Below, one piece after another: positions 57,301 to 63,819 of a DNA stretch of 64,000 nt. The DNA is from Pseudoips prasinana (Eukaryota; Arthropoda; Insecta; Lepidoptera; Nolidae). The notes under the pieces are model-generated. The model did no database searches. It was given only the letters and a program-made list of their open reading frames with translations, and had not been told where the DNA came from. The DNA lies in the NCBI GenBank assembly GCA_951640165.1, contig OX621256.1, forward strand, positions 4,712,001-4,776,000, in the 5' to 3' direction. Positions within the stretch are counted from its first letter, which is position 1. Each line of letters begins with the position of its first letter. Made by a program: the position numbers and the translations under genes.

Positions 57301-60300
57301 CGGGATTTGAACCGAGGGCCACATTATCTGCGGTTGAACACGCTACCTCTAGACCAACGAGGCAGTTTTGCCAGTATACAGGTAGTAACCTATATACTGG
57401 CAAAAATAAATTATTACAAACAATAAACTATTCAAAAACTCAGTAGAGTTGTAGAATAGATAGATAGATACACTTTATTGCACCAAATCAAAATATCACA
57501 TCGTAACATGAATTTTCTTTAAACTATAAGGTACAAACGGCGGTCTTATCGCTAATTTAGCAATCTCTTCCAGACAACCGTGGGTGAACCAAAGCACTGC
57601 AGGGAGACAAGTGGTAATTGGTAGTGCATCAACTGATGTCAATTAACATATATGAAGTACATATTATGTACTTCTGTACAAATAATTCTGGTATATACAC
57701 ATATAATTTCTAATAATTAAGTATATACTATGTATATATACATGTATAGAATAGTTTCGCTATATTCGACAAAGATTATGTCGTGAAACATACTAGATTA
57801 AAATTAATTCTAATTTAAAGCATGCTTTAAATTTTGCCTTCTTTTTCAGGCTGCTGTCCGTCCAGGTTTAGGAGCGACAGAAATGGCAGCTGTGCTCAGG
57901 AACTTGATGCAACGACTTGGCTTCAAGAAGTATTACGTTCAGGGGGGAGATTGGGGTGCATTTATTGCTAGCAGCATTTGTACTCTATATCCGAAGGTAA
58001 GAGACCAAGAAAAACATCAAAATTTTGACATCAGGCTTTCGCCTTAAAGGAGTGTCAGCACTTTTATATATTCCTTTAATCATCATCATCATATGAGCCG
58101 AAAGACGTCCACTGCTGGACAAAAGCCTCCTCTCAAGGTTTTTATAATATCAGGCTGCTGATGTGATGACGAAAACGCCTCTGATATGGCTTCATGAATG
58201 TAGTAAACGACTATAAATATGGCATATGACATATGGGGCCGTCAGGTAGAAATATGGCAATTCTCAAAAAGTAAACTATTTCGGCGATCACCCATCTCTA
58301 GATTGACCGTGGAGCTAGGTGCTAAACCACACGGACTACTGATACTATATACGCATTAAGATTGAATAAGAATCAGCATTCAAATGAAGTTAGATTATAT
58401 TATATTGAACTATATAACAACGAATATATACGACTAATATATACCATATACTTTGACGGTCACCGTAGCCTACGAAGCCGGTGGTCCTGGGTTCGAATCC
58501 CGGTAAGTGCAAATATTTGTGTGATGAGCACGAATATTTGTTTCTGAGTCATGGATGTTTTCTATGTATTTAAGTATTTATCTATCTATATAAGTATGTA
58601 TATCGTCGCCTGGTACCCACAGTACAAGCTTTGCTTAGTTTGGGGCTAGGATGATCTGTGTGACATTGTCCCAAGATAATACATAATACATTAATACAAT
58701 ACTAAGATCGAATAAGCATCAAGATTTTTGTACCAAAAAGCGCTACTACCACCAATAAACTGTTCCACAATTTGGCGAAATTGTTTTTCATTTATCATGA
58801 ACAAAAAATAAATACGGACTACTATGCGGGCCCTATTCTTGGGGGCCCCCTATACTGCGGGGTACTTTACAAACATTAAATTTGATTTTTATAGCAGTAT
58901 TCGCAATGCAAAGCGTTAATATAATCTCAAAAATGGGATATCATAAATTTAAGCGTCCGGCGGGTCTCTAACCTGCACCATCTACCAATCCGGGGTAGGC
59001 ACTCTGCGTTAAGCTACGAACGATACACGCTGGCAGATCAAATTTAGGCTTCCCTTGCTAACATCCTTCCGGAGGATGTAGGTATTATCTATCGGTTTTA
59101 TCTATCGGCAATCATGTCAGGAAGGCAAGCATAGCATAGCTTATGGGTCACATAGTAGAGGCGTCTGCGCCACAAATGCAGTCCCAATAAGTAGTTTTTT
59201 TTTATAAAACTGCTGCTTTTGTTAAAGGTAGATATCTTAAACAAAAGCAGCAGTTTTATAAAAACCAAAACAAAAAAAAACATGGCTTAACGACTGTTGC
59301 CAATGACTACAACCGGGACCGACGAGCTTAACGTGCCCTCCAAAGCACGGAGACGCTCAGAAAGTAAACCACTTTGGCGGTCACCCATCTATGGACTGAC
59401 CGCGAGCCTAGTTGCTTTACCTCGCCGATCGGTCACGAACCAGTGAGAGCATCTAGTTATGAGCATTTAGTTTTCTAATATTATACTTTTTCAGGAGGTT
59501 CTCGGTCATCATTCCAACCTAGCAGTCTCATTCTCTCCGGCATCCACAGCTCTTTACATTATCGGATCTCTCTTTCCATCCTGGGTGGTGGATATAGCAC
59601 TGCAGGGTAGAATGTATCCAATACTATCACACTTATACTGGATCGTCCGGGAAATGGGCTATCTTTATCTACAGTCGGCGAAACCTGATTCTCTTGGTAT
59701 GTATCTAAATTAATATTATAAAGAGAATAGATTTGATTTTTAGGCAACCATACACTGCCATCTGCTCCCAAATTAGACCGAGCCGAGCATGAACATACTT
59801 ATATATCTCTAAACTAGCTGTACCGCGCCGTTTTAATATTAGGTTTAATATTTACCCGCGTTAAATTTTATAAATTATCACAGCTCCTCCCCCGTAGGTG
59901 ATAGCGCGATAATATGTAGCCTATATGTTGACCCGACCACTTAGTAATAATAAAAATAAATAAAAAAATAAAAATCATTTATGTTCAGACCAGCAGATCC
60001 ATAGTGCTAGTAACAATTTAACTTACAGGCTATGTTAGTATACATAATGAATTCATACCACATGGGCAGACTCACCGAACCTTAACAACATGTAGCTCGG
60101 TGAACCAACCAGGGCTGAATCTGGCTGTTCACCCACCATCCTCAGGACTCTGTTCGAGCTACGTTGCAACCTGTACATCAGTGAAAATTATATAAATCAT
60201 TACTGCATAAAAGTCATCCACGCAAGCATCGGCAAACATACCTGATGCACTACAGAAGCTTGGGAGCCGGAACAGATCCCTGATTTTAAGTAAATCCATG

Positions 60301-63230
60301 CAGTACTTTTTGAGTTTAGCCCGGACATACAGGCAAACAGACAAAAATACTAAAAACTATATTTTTGGCTTCGATATCGATTATAGACCGCACCCCAAGC
60401 ATTCTTTTAAAGTACAGTCAATCAAAATACAAAATCAATATTTAGTGTTAATTCCGCTAATTGTCAGTTTAATCATGCTGGGATGCAATTTGCACCGCCC
60501 TCCCGCCCGCAAAAATCTCAAGGGCTGCTAACTCGTCGAGTGCTCGAAGGAGACTCCTTCGAGCACTCGACGAGTTAGCAGCCCTTGAGAATGGTCCGTG
60601 GAGGACCGAAACACGTGTTGGGTATCGTACTGGCGCATGTAATTTGCTTTTTATATTGTCCTTCTTGCATGTGCACATTTTTGCGGGCGGGAGGGCGGTG
60701 CAAATTGCATCCCAGCATGATTAAACTGACAATTAGCGGAATTAACACTAAATATTGATTTTGTATTTTGATTGTTATGGATTTCCGCAAAGTAACGCCT
60801 GATTCCATTACTTAAGTACAGTCAAGTTCAAAGTTCAATGTACAGTTTTGATTTTCCTACGATTTTATTATATGTATAAATTTTGAACCCAGGACCTCGT
60901 TCCCTGCGGGTGACCACGCTACCGCTAGACCAACGAGGCAATCAAAATGGATACAAAAGAGAAAATTAGCTTATTTTAATGCAATTGGCGGCCTTATCGC
61001 TAAAAGCGATCTCTTCCTGGCAACTGATTTACTTTGTAATTATTCAATTCATTGACTATTTTTATATATCATTTAATTTAATTAATCTTGACATTAATTG
61101 CAATCGTTAAGTTCTTATTGCTATAGTTAAATTGATTACCTTTTGCATGCTTTTTTGGCAGAATGTATAGGATCCTAATAATAATTGTAACACCTAAATG
61201 TTTTACCTGCATTCTTAACAAATAAATTGATTGATTTGAATGGACCAAAATTCAAAGAAACTAATGTAGGTAGCAGAAAAATGTTGTATTTATTGAAATC
61301 AATAAGAAAACGTGTTGTTCAGAATGTTTTTCAGTTTAATGGTCAAAATAAGTCAGTAGGCAGTAATCTAAAACAATTATGTAGTCGAAGCTACATATTA
61401 AATTGTGTTTTTTAGTTGCGTTGGGTGATAATGAAAGTAAATAAATACTTCGACTTCGACACAGTGGTATGTATGTATTATAAAAAGTTACATCCAGGTA
61501 AATTCTGAGCACGCGCAGATTCGCAGTCTCATAATCTCATTCGAGCATTTTTGCGGGCGGGAGGGCGGTGCAAATTGCATCCCGGTATGATAAAACTGAC
61601 AATCAGCGGAATTAACACTACATATTGATTTTGTATTTTGATTGTTATGGATTTCGCAAAGTATCGCCTGATTCCATTACTTATGTTTTAAGTATACAAA
61701 ATCATCTTCTAATTTACAGGTGTCGCAATGAATGATTCACCAGCAGGTCAGCTGGCATATATTCTCCAGCTGGTAGCCTCTGGGACTCGGAGAGACAGCT
61801 ACCACAAGGAGTGTGGTGGCCTCAACGAGGTATACCATCGAAACGTGTTGTTGGATAACCTCATGATGTACTGGACCAGCAATTCATTCACCACGGCTGC
61901 CAGGATCTATGCGGAGACAGTTAATATTAAGACTTGGAATCAGGGACTTATGATGTAAGAAGATATTTGGTTATTTGTTAATTTTTTTTTGTCTTGGATG
62001 TCACCCAAATCATCCTAGCCCCAAGCTAAGCAAAGCTTGTACTACGGGTACCAGGCGACGATATACATACTTATATAGATAGATAAATACTTATATACAT
62101 AGAAAACATCCATAACTCACAAACAAATATTCGTGCTCATCACACAAATATTTGCACTTACCGGGATTCGAACCCAGGCCCACCAGCTTCGTTGGCAGGA
62201 GCATTACCAACTAGGCTACGGCTATTTAATAACTAGTATTGCCCTGCGTTTCCCTCCGTAAACTTCATAAATTACAGCTTATGTGTTATTCGGATATATA
62301 AGTTATATTACTACAAAGTTTAATAAGAATAAGTTTCATAGTTTTTGCGTGAAACAGTAACAAACGTCTATACATCCATGCACACAAACTTTCGCATTTA
62401 TAATATTACTAGCTCTTTCCTGTGGTTTTACCAGCGTTAAACTTTTTAAATTATAGACTATTTGTTATTCGGATATATCACACTAATATTATAAAGGATC
62501 ACCCATCTATGAACTGACCGCGAACCTAGTTGCTTAACCTCGCCGATTGCTTACGGACCGGTGAGAGCATCTAGCTATGAGCGCCTCATTATGTTGGGTT
62601 ATATTTATTTTTATTTTATTTATTTCAAATTTATGTACACACTAAAAGTATAAAGAAAGAAAGAATAAACAAGAGAAGACATTGCACAAAGGTATTACTT
62701 ATTTCTAAAGAAATCTCTTCCAGTAGACCTGCAAGAGGAGATTTTGGAAGAGAGGAAGATATGAGTGTGTAGGATGATATACATACATACGATAAAAATA
62801 CACATATACATAAATACAAACATAATTTTAAATAATAAACTACATAAAATACATATATCTAAGACAAAGAGGAAATGATATTACGTATTAGTATTTAAAC
62901 TATGATTTTTTTCTTTACGTTTACAGTCATCCTAGGAGGTTTTCACTGCTTCGCCGGAGAATAACTTATCTACTATGAATTTTGGTTTCTTTTTACAGGA
63001 TGTCGACTCCTGTACCCACATGCACGATACACGCTAAAGACGAAATCGTATATCAGTCTCCCCTACTCCTTAAGTACAAGTTCACCAACCTGCTGAACAG
63101 CACAGTGCTGGAGATAGCTGGACATTTCTTGGCTTTAGAGGAACCTAAGATATTTGCTGATGATATTTTGCAGTGCTTTGAAACTATTAGGGAATGGAGA
63201 ACAAGTCCGATAAATAAAGATGAATTATAA
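44789..63230 (+). CDS. JHEH: Juvenile hormone epoxide hydrolase, 7 coding exons
   Basis: Seven exons join to 1380 nt (459 residues plus stop): 44789-44956, 52275-52505, 53754-53918, 57850-57996, 59495-59696, 61720-61954 and 62999-63230. Every intron is GT-AG and the phases (0,0,0,0,1,2) match across each junction. The product is a microsomal-type alpha/beta-hydrolase. It has a hydrophobic N-terminal anchor (about residues 4-20), the WWG motif and epoxide-hydrolase N domain (exons 1-2), the oxyanion motif HGWPG (147-151), the nucleophile Asp222 in GGDWG, Tyr293 and Tyr368 as likely epoxide-polarising tyrosines, Glu398 as the probable charge-relay acid and His425 in [10 protein letters not shown]. 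In insects this family opens the epoxide of juvenile hormone at the endoplasmic reticulum membrane, producing the diol. The length fits the family. The first in-frame ATG after a GTG-led extension was taken as start. A related microsomal epoxide hydrolase with another substrate is possible. Introns are heavily loaded with transposons. Confidence 0.92.
44957..45357 (-). pseudogene. LINE RT C-terminal fragment in JHEH intron
   Basis: A 122-codon minus frame (45356-44988): [56 protein letters not shown], ending in a stop and a (TATG)n-type tail at about 44970. 5'-truncated. It lies between exon 1 and the orphan exon. The fragment at 2190-2352 is the same family. Confidence 0.75.
45385..45493 (+). 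pseudogene. Orphan second copy of JHEH exon 1 (3' part)
   Basis: The frame reads [20 protein letters not shown] and continues to HVHFDNE, then a GTATGT donor in phase 0. It is clearly homologous to ETWWGP...VQFDDE and the GTAAGT donor of the true exon 1, 430 bp upstream. The frame stays open back to about 45359, where weaker similarity to the preceding residues may continue, but no ATG or membrane anchor is present because a minus-strand LINE fragment abuts it. It is either the relic of a tandem JHEH duplicate or an alternative exon; JHEH genes are known to occur as tandem clusters in Lepidoptera. A lone truncated exon favours a relic. Confidence 0.72.
45494..45849. other. GC-rich unassigned block
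   Basis: 45530-45745 is much richer in GC than its surroundings, and two overlapping plus frames (98 and 103 codons) stay open through it. One reads [16 protein letters not shown], the other [20 protein letters not shown]. Neither resembles a domain I can name. Probably a coding piece of a GC-rich transposon. Confidence 0.35.
45850..46292 (+). mobile_element. Helitron interrupted by a LINE 3' end
   Basis: Starts tatacaaataaataaaattg and ends gcgaacgaagtcgcgggcacaactag, matching the 22846 family. A LINE 3' UTR (cagtagctgccacgtcatgc to gttttaacggaataaatgac, about 45957-46068) is inserted inside. The interrupted sequence resumes at caccaaaataacattttt. Confidence 0.7.
46293..46737. other. Unassigned intron sequence
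   Basis: No frame or repeat identified. Contains a segment near 46540-46640 (ccatgtgtgcagccgtatcc, acactcaggatgctgtggga) that may belong to an unlisted repeat. Confidence 0.35.
46984..47697 (+). CDS. LINE ORF1 protein (coiled coil, RRM)
   Basis: 237 codons. Residues about 1-80 are heptad-rich ([35 protein letters not shown]), a trimerisation-type coiled coil. From [10 protein letters not shown] an RNA-recognition fold follows, and a C-terminal domain from about [16 protein letters not shown], as in L1-type ORF1 nucleic-acid chaperones. It coats the element RNA. No cysteine knuckles. Intact; spaced 680 bp from the ORF2 ATG, with AT-rich non-coding sequence between. Confidence 0.82.
   Translation: MSKYSEILATQNRIEETVTKRLDELQVQIQNKGSSNKDTVAKVAEELRTFKELIFGILSLLRQQINECSLQIDDLESRSRRKALVFSGVTEAENEDCTQVILDIIHNKLGLRDNISSASLEVCHRLGTINPGKDHPRPILVRFVTMATKSTVWRAKTGFKGSSISVKEFLTKSRQAVFHKARVFYGMRAVWTQDCVIIVKTSNNSRHKITSNQQFLSLTAKFPKVPEGPPAASAVKI
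48379..51339 (+). CDS. LINE ORF2: endonuclease and reverse transcriptase
   Basis: 986 residues from the ATG at 48379 (the frame opens earlier with a GTG-led hydrophobic stretch that is unlikely to be used). Endonuclease: [15 protein letters not shown] (Glu about 80), [22 protein letters not shown] (Asp about 184), SHHD near residue 253. [71 protein letters not shown] (about 695). It nicks target DNA and copies the RNA there. The C-terminus ends [13 protein letters not shown]. All catalytic motifs are intact, so the copy may be active. Confidence 0.88.
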   Translation: MSVYSDDDSFYSANESIISACDSFRSLDHTLGEFIRQQFIGPRDNLLNVCHINAQSVPSNYSDLLDAFTDCNVHAILISESWLKPHLLSTTYPLPGYILVRNDRIDKGGGGVAIYIKSNLPFKIVRTSSCNYSASAEFVFLEVTVKGAKVLIGAVYCPPSVDYFTDLELVLESLGSEYAHHIIMGDFNTNLLSPSSPRSRKFLHIVESCSLHILPLQATHHNASGDDTWLDIILTSNPSLVSSHGQHDAPGFSHHDLIYISYILKPPKPKPRVLRVRSFARMNVENLVSDAAKINWKQLMEAANLNDKLSIFNETVTRLYNIHAPIKNVKFKRPPAPWMSQGIQMAMRRRDRAFRKYKRDRSEEHWGLFKVARNRCNKMIRDAKRRHIHDNLSASTPAGIWKFLGTLGIGKSRHLDLPTSIGLDDLNHHFSTTSSLDHLTKSQTIAFVNGLTRPNINPFHFVPVCSEDIKKTILSMKSNAVGCDNISRRMLIPILNHLLPAISHIINYSLDHGSFPSLWQKAYVHPLPKISNPVLPTDYRPISILPFLSKVLESTVHKQLSYFILSNNLISPYQSGFRPGHSTTTALLKVTGDIRAGMEDTMVTILVLVDFSNAFNTVSHDVLLCILSHLKVSDESLVWFTSYLRGRQQSVRVGENLSNWCDLDNGVPQGGILSPLLFSIFINLLSKNFLCSYHLYADDLQLYAQTSVDKIPEAFDKVNRDLDYINEWSNQFGLTVNPLKSQAILVGSSRTMSKVDAGTLPPIIFNNTVIPISQNVKNLGLLMDDTLSWQNQIACVSKKITGILRSLYRLRKFLPSETKVTLVQVLLFPIIDYGDVCYFDLNADQLNKLDRLLNNCIRFIFNLRKYDHVSTYRDQLNWMPIRHRRKLRALTTLFSFLNSPTSPAYLASHFQYLSSNHNKNLRSSYNRLLQCPSHRTNFLHSSFFVQSVLLWNALPLEIRMAKTRYTFKNKIRKYFLSTIKAESSPQ
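51359..51412. repeat. (TA)n microsatellite in LINE 3' UTR
   Basis: About 31 bp of pure TA then (ttat)n. It is part of the LINE's 3' non-coding region. Confidence 0.8.
51675..51798 (-). repeat. Unclassified LINE-like coding fragment
   Basis: Complement reads into a frame with [20 protein letters not shown]; tryptophan/cysteine-rich in another frame. Family not identified. It directly follows the LINE tail. Confidence 0.3.
51799..52120 (+). mobile_element. Non-autonomous Helitron, third family
   Basis: A|TCTATACATATAATAAAATC at the 5' end and aaaccgcggggcacagCTAG|T at the 3' end; a GC hairpin (gcgggtaaaaccgc) lies before CTAG. 322 bp. Lacks the foldback found in the copy at 21603. Confidence 0.82.
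52275..52505 (+). CDS. JHEH: JHEH exon 2 (epoxide hydrolase N domain)
   Basis: 77 codons between the acceptor TTTCTTTCAG and the donor GTAACT, phase 0 at both ends. It encodes the family's N-domain pattern: DLKHRL, an FEYG segment, [20 protein letters not shown] and the strand leading to the core. It is separated from exon 1 by 7.3 kb of intron holding a LINE and the orphan exon. Confidence 0.9.
52718..53031 (-). mobile_element. Non-autonomous Helitron, third family
   Basis: Complement of the same ends: starts ctagctgtgccccgcggttt, ends gtataga with T after. 314 bp, in JHEH intron between exons 2 and 3. Confidence 0.8.
53210..53350 (-). repeat. LINE 3' UTR piece, nested-LINE family
   Basis: ctgaatggttttgtctatatt through ccaccggatccaatgcgcc, matching 28320-28430. 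Confidence 0.6.
53385..53640 (-). repeat. 5S-like SINE, best full copy
   Basis: Minus strand in order: GCTCATAGCTAGATGCTCTC, CGATCGACGAGGTTAAGC, GGTCGCGGTCAGTCCATAG, ATGGGTGACCGCC, then the tail GAGCGTCTCCGTGCTTCGG, GTTAAGCCATGTCAGAGGCC and a (GCAA)n-like end. The order and spacing of the first four blocks parallel metazoan 5S rRNA from about nucleotide 15 to 100. Confidence 0.75.
53655..53735 (+). repeat. SINE family B tail fragment
   Basis: ataagctctgcttcatttga, agatcagatagccttgtgtg and aataatgaccctggatatt match the SINE-B tail on the plus strand. It ends about 20 bp before JHEH exon 3. Confidence 0.5.
53754..53918 (+). CDS. JHEH: JHEH exon 3 (HGWPG oxyanion motif)
   Basis: 55 codons, phase 0 at both ends, acceptor TTTTCCAG and donor GTAAAT. 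It contains [19 protein letters not shown], the family's oxyanion-hole motif after a hydrophobic beta strand, and [11 protein letters not shown], a loop conserved in microsomal epoxide hydrolases. Confidence 0.92.
53955..54140 (-). repeat. LINE 3' end with (TATC)n tail
   Basis: Complement of GACCGCCGGTTGTACCTGT.., TGGTGCAATAAAGTGTAC and TCTATCTATC at the edge. A sister copy is at 57452-57650. Confidence 0.6.
54220..54325 (+). repeat. 105-bp repeat Y, next to 5S-like SINE
   Basis: atgattttggaaaagggac, aacaggaaaacgacggaaaa and tgttatttgacttgaccaat recur at 56525-56635. In both places a 5S-like SINE piece is immediately adjacent. Confidence 0.55.
54318..54503 (+). repeat. 5S-like SINE, plus-strand copy
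   Basis: gtgctcatagctagatgctc, gattggtgaggtcgagcaac, gatcagtccatagatgggtg and accgcca, then a shortened tail (ggtcggtcccggttgtagtc). Tail ends where the R1-like LINE fragment starts. Confidence 0.7.
55081..56047 (-). mobile_element. piggyBac derivative, internally deleted
   Basis: 967 bp flanked by TTAA on both sides (55077-55080 and 56048-56051). Ends CCTTCGG...AGGATAGGGGGG and CCCCCCTATCCTTCCGAAGG are inverted repeats; inner arms cccatcaccccac and gtggggtgatgag extend them. The left end carries about 20 extra bases. It contains only the N- and C-terminal parts of a transposase (see next entry). Confidence 0.85.
55292..55782 (-). pseudogene. piggyBac transposase remnant, catalytic core missing
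   Basis: Minus frame from about 55782: [13 protein letters not shown], a stop, then [18 protein letters not shown] and an acidic [13 protein letters not shown], a second stop, and directly [15 protein letters not shown] and the terminal [16 protein letters not shown] zinc-finger-like motif. N-terminal acidic and C-terminal Cys-rich parts of the family are joined, without the DDD catalytic centre. The last Cys/His residues are shifted out of frame. Confidence 0.75.
56400..56512 (+). repeat. 5S-like SINE tail piece
   Basis: gttaagccatgtcacaggcc, tactgggcggcttgagcaac, accgatacgataagcaaac match the tail of 53385-53640; the 5S-like head is absent. Confidence 0.6.
56525..56635 (+). repeat. 105-bp repeat Y, second copy
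   Basis: See 54220-54325. About 90 percent alike by eye. Confidence 0.5.
56881..56909. repeat. (TA)n microsatellite
   Basis: About 28 bp of TA. Confidence 0.85.
57000..57365 (-). repeat. tRNA-type SINE family C, full length
   Basis: Minus strand head CTCGTTGGTCTAGAGGTAG (A box) and CTCGGTTCAAATCCCGGGT (B box), then the body GGGAGTTGGCGGTATTAC, CGTCGGTCCTATACCTG, GTCCCATCGGATCATG, GGCACTATAATATGTCC and GCCGCCATGGCCGAAATTC, ending in (ATT)n. About 366 bp. Reference copy for the other C fragments. Confidence 0.78.
57366..57405. repeat. Foldback, 18-bp arms, 4-nt loop
   Basis: ttttgccagtatacaggt, agta, then acctatatactggcaaaa: complementary with one mismatch. It starts exactly at the edge of the family-C SINE. 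Confidence 0.75.
57452..57650 (-). repeat. LINE 3' end with (TATC)n tail
   Basis: gatagatagatacactttat, tgcaccaaatcaaaatatc and ggcggtcttatcgctaattt; the complement is a LINE 3' UTR with the AATAAAGT block. Sister of 53955-54140. Confidence 0.6.
57850..57996 (+). CDS. JHEH: JHEH exon 4 (nucleophile Asp222)
   Basis: 49 codons, phase 0 at both ends, acceptor CTTTTTCAG and donor GTAAGA. It encodes an amphipathic helix (LRNLMQRLG) followed by [12 protein letters not shown]. The Asp of GGDWG is the attacking nucleophile in this family. Confidence 0.92.
58075..58345 (-). repeat. Composite repeat with CCACTGCTGGACAAAAG and 5S-like SINE piece
   Basis: The first part holds (atc)n and gtccactgctggacaaaagc; the second (about 58195-58345) resembles a diverged 5S-like SINE (cggcgatcacccatctctag, attgaccgtggagctaggtg). 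Confidence 0.45.
58456..58680 (+). repeat. tRNA-type SINE family A, A box deleted
   Basis: ggtcaccgtagcctacgaag then ggttcgaatcccggtaagtg. Relative to 6762-7002 about 28 bp between the boxes, including ttggtaga, are missing. The tail is complete to tgacattgtcccaag. Confidence 0.72.
58948..59020 (-). repeat. Possible tRNA-like SINE head
   Basis: Complement has TAGCTTAACGCAGAGTG and GGTTAGAGACCCGCC, loosely A- and B-box-like. Single copy, not confirmed. Confidence 0.3.
59195..59265. repeat. Foldback, about 26-bp arms
   Basis: ttttataaaactgctgcttttgtt (left) and its complement aacaaaagcagcagttttat.. (right), with about 16 nt between. Confidence 0.75.
59281..59463 (-). repeat. 5S-like SINE
   Basis: ggcggtcacccatctatgga, ctagttgctttacctcgcc, gtgagagcatctagttatga and the ggcttaacgactgttgcc tail. 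Lies about 30 bp upstream of JHEH exon 5. Confidence 0.7.
59495..59696 (+). CDS. JHEH: JHEH exon 5 (cap domain start)
   Basis: 67 codons plus 1 nt, acceptor TTTTTCAG and donor GTATGT, leaving phase 1. It encodes [13 protein letters not shown], a hydrophobic helix, and [15 protein letters not shown]. The Tyr of MGY lies where the family's first epoxide-polarising tyrosine is expected. Confidence 0.9.
59814..60879 (-). mobile_element. Helitron split by two insertions
   Basis: Minus-strand third-family Helitron. Its 3' end is at ctagctgtaccgcgccg, its 5' end at cgattttattatatgtata. Body pieces are 59814-59945, about 60285-60417 and 60802-60879. The inserted segments are a LINE-like fragment (about 59950-60283, with (aaat)n at its left edge) and the palindromic repeat at 60418-60800. 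Confidence 0.68.
60418..60800. repeat. Palindromic repeat, 37-bp core and outer arms
   Basis: The core hairpin 60516-60552/60554-60590 is perfect around one unpaired base at 60553. Beyond it, left 60424-60515 and right about 60678-60770 are also complementary (ccgccctcccgcccgcaaaa and its complement); only the right side has the 87 bp between (ggtccgtggaggaccgaaac). A single-armed copy of the outer part is at 61545-61690. The gaccgaaac block hints at a Penelope-like element, not established. Confidence 0.75.
60883..60942 (-). repeat. SINE family C head fragment
   Basis: ttgaacccaggacctcgttc and gctaccgctagaccaacgag: complement of the B and A boxes seen at 57300-57360. Confidence 0.55.
60946..61245 (+). 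repeat. LINE 3' UTR with (attg)n tail
   Basis: ggcggccttatcgctaaaag, gatctcttcctggcaact and the terminal aacaaataaattgattgatt. 5'-truncated, non-coding. Confidence 0.55.
61246..61544. other. Unassigned intron sequence
   Basis: A 62-codon frame (61227-61415) has no domain. A short acttcgacttcgac run near 61447 looks like another LINE tail. Confidence 0.35.
61545..61690 (+). repeat. Single-arm copy of the 60.4-kb palindromic repeat
   Basis: atttttgcgggcgggagggc, ggtgcaaattgcatccc, cctgattccattactta: colinear with 60676-60800. Confidence 0.7.
61720..61954 (+). CDS. JHEH: JHEH exon 6 (cap domain, second Tyr)
   Basis: It completes the split Gly codon from exon 5 and then reads [16 protein letters not shown] through [16 protein letters not shown]. 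The Tyr of RIYAE is the likely second polarising tyrosine. The donor GTAAGA follows 2 nt of a split Met codon. Without splicing the frame would end at a TAA immediately after, which supports the donor chosen. Confidence 0.9.
61985..62220 (-). repeat. tRNA-type SINE family A
   Basis: Complement of a family-A SINE with B box GGTTCGAATCCCGG and A-box region TAGCCTAGTTGGTAATG. It follows JHEH exon 6 by about 30 bp. Confidence 0.7.
62228..62500 (-). mobile_element. Degenerate Helitron pieces
   Basis: Two ctag-led segments (62232 and 62409), each followed by a GC-rich terminus (ttgccctgcgtttccctcc; ctttcctgtggttttacc) and ending cattcataatatta-like TC ends. Third- or fourth-family Helitrons, possibly nested. 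Confidence 0.4.
62500..62588 (-). repeat. 5S-like SINE head fragment
   Basis: atcacccatctatgaactga, ctagttgcttaacctcgccg, ggtgagagcatctagctatg. Confidence 0.65.
62589..62990. other. Intron sequence before exon 7
   Basis: AT-rich with a possible minus-strand LINE tail (about 62605-62640, ttattttatttatttcaaat). Nothing coding. Confidence 0.4.
62999..63230 (+). CDS. JHEH: JHEH exon 7 (acid and His, stop)
   Basis: Acceptor TTTTTACAG. It completes the split Met codon and encodes 76 further residues to a TAA. It contains KDEIVYQSP, whose Glu is the likely acid, and [19 protein letters not shown], whose His is the catalytic base. The C-terminus is at the length usual for the family. Confidence 0.92.
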
Positions 63231-63466
63231 ATTTATGTTTTGTTAATTAGTATCCTACTGGTTATATTTCGGTCATGGCAGTAATTTCGATGGTGATCAG
63301 CCATCTGCGCGAGATGGGACCTAAATTTTTAACTCCGATAGTTGGAAATCCGAAAGTGTTCTTTCTAACATTTATCATCTTAACATTCACAATTCCTAAC
63401 TACCTACTCTGTTTCTAATCTTTATAATTCCGAAGCATTCAACTTCATAATGTCAGTAGCAATAAA
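63231..63466 (+). other. JHEH 3' untranslated region with candidate AATAAA
   Basis: The first canonical AATAAA after the JHEH stop is at 63461-63466. A fragment of the third SINE family lies inside this span at about 63245-63325, so the 3' UTR probably includes transposon sequence. The cleavage site cannot be placed. Confidence 0.4.
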
Positions 63467-63556
63467 CATCTATTATACTTTTATATGTTTTCCTATATTT
63501 TCTCAACAAAACCATCTTTTACACTATGTCGTTTTTTTGCACTTTTATGAAATAAT

Positions 63557-63574
63557 TTGGGTTAGGTTAGGTTA
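63557..63574 (+). repeat. (TTAGG)3 telomere-like microrepeat
   Basis: gggttaggttaggttag, three units of the insect telomere motif. Too short to imply a telomeric origin. Confidence 0.5.
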
Positions 63575-63604
63575 GAACCGCGACCACTTTTTAGATACGG
63601 ACTC

Positions 63605-63712
63605 AGAAACAAATATTCGTGCTCATCACACTAATATTTGCTCTTACCGGGATTCGAACCCAGGACCACCAGCTTCGTAGGCAGGAGCACTACCAACTTC
63701 GCTACGGTGACC
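63605..63712 (-). repeat. tRNA-type SINE family A, head half
   Basis: Complement of head with B box GGTTCGAATCCCGG and GTAGCGAAGTTGG; truncated after gtgctcatcacac. Confidence 0.65.
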
Positions 63713-63819
63713 ACACATATATAGTATATATATAGAATGAAGGAACGTTATGCTCGACCTCACTTAAATGTTACTCCTCAAAATGCTGGAAAGAGAACTA
63801 TTAATCTTGATGACCGAAC

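Noticed and set aside
60554..60680. Hammerhead ribozyme near ggaccgaaac
   Set aside because: The GAAA part is present but no CTGATGA core at a suitable distance was found by eye.
63557..63574. Subtelomeric position
   Set aside because: Only three TTAGG units, within ordinary intergenic sequence.
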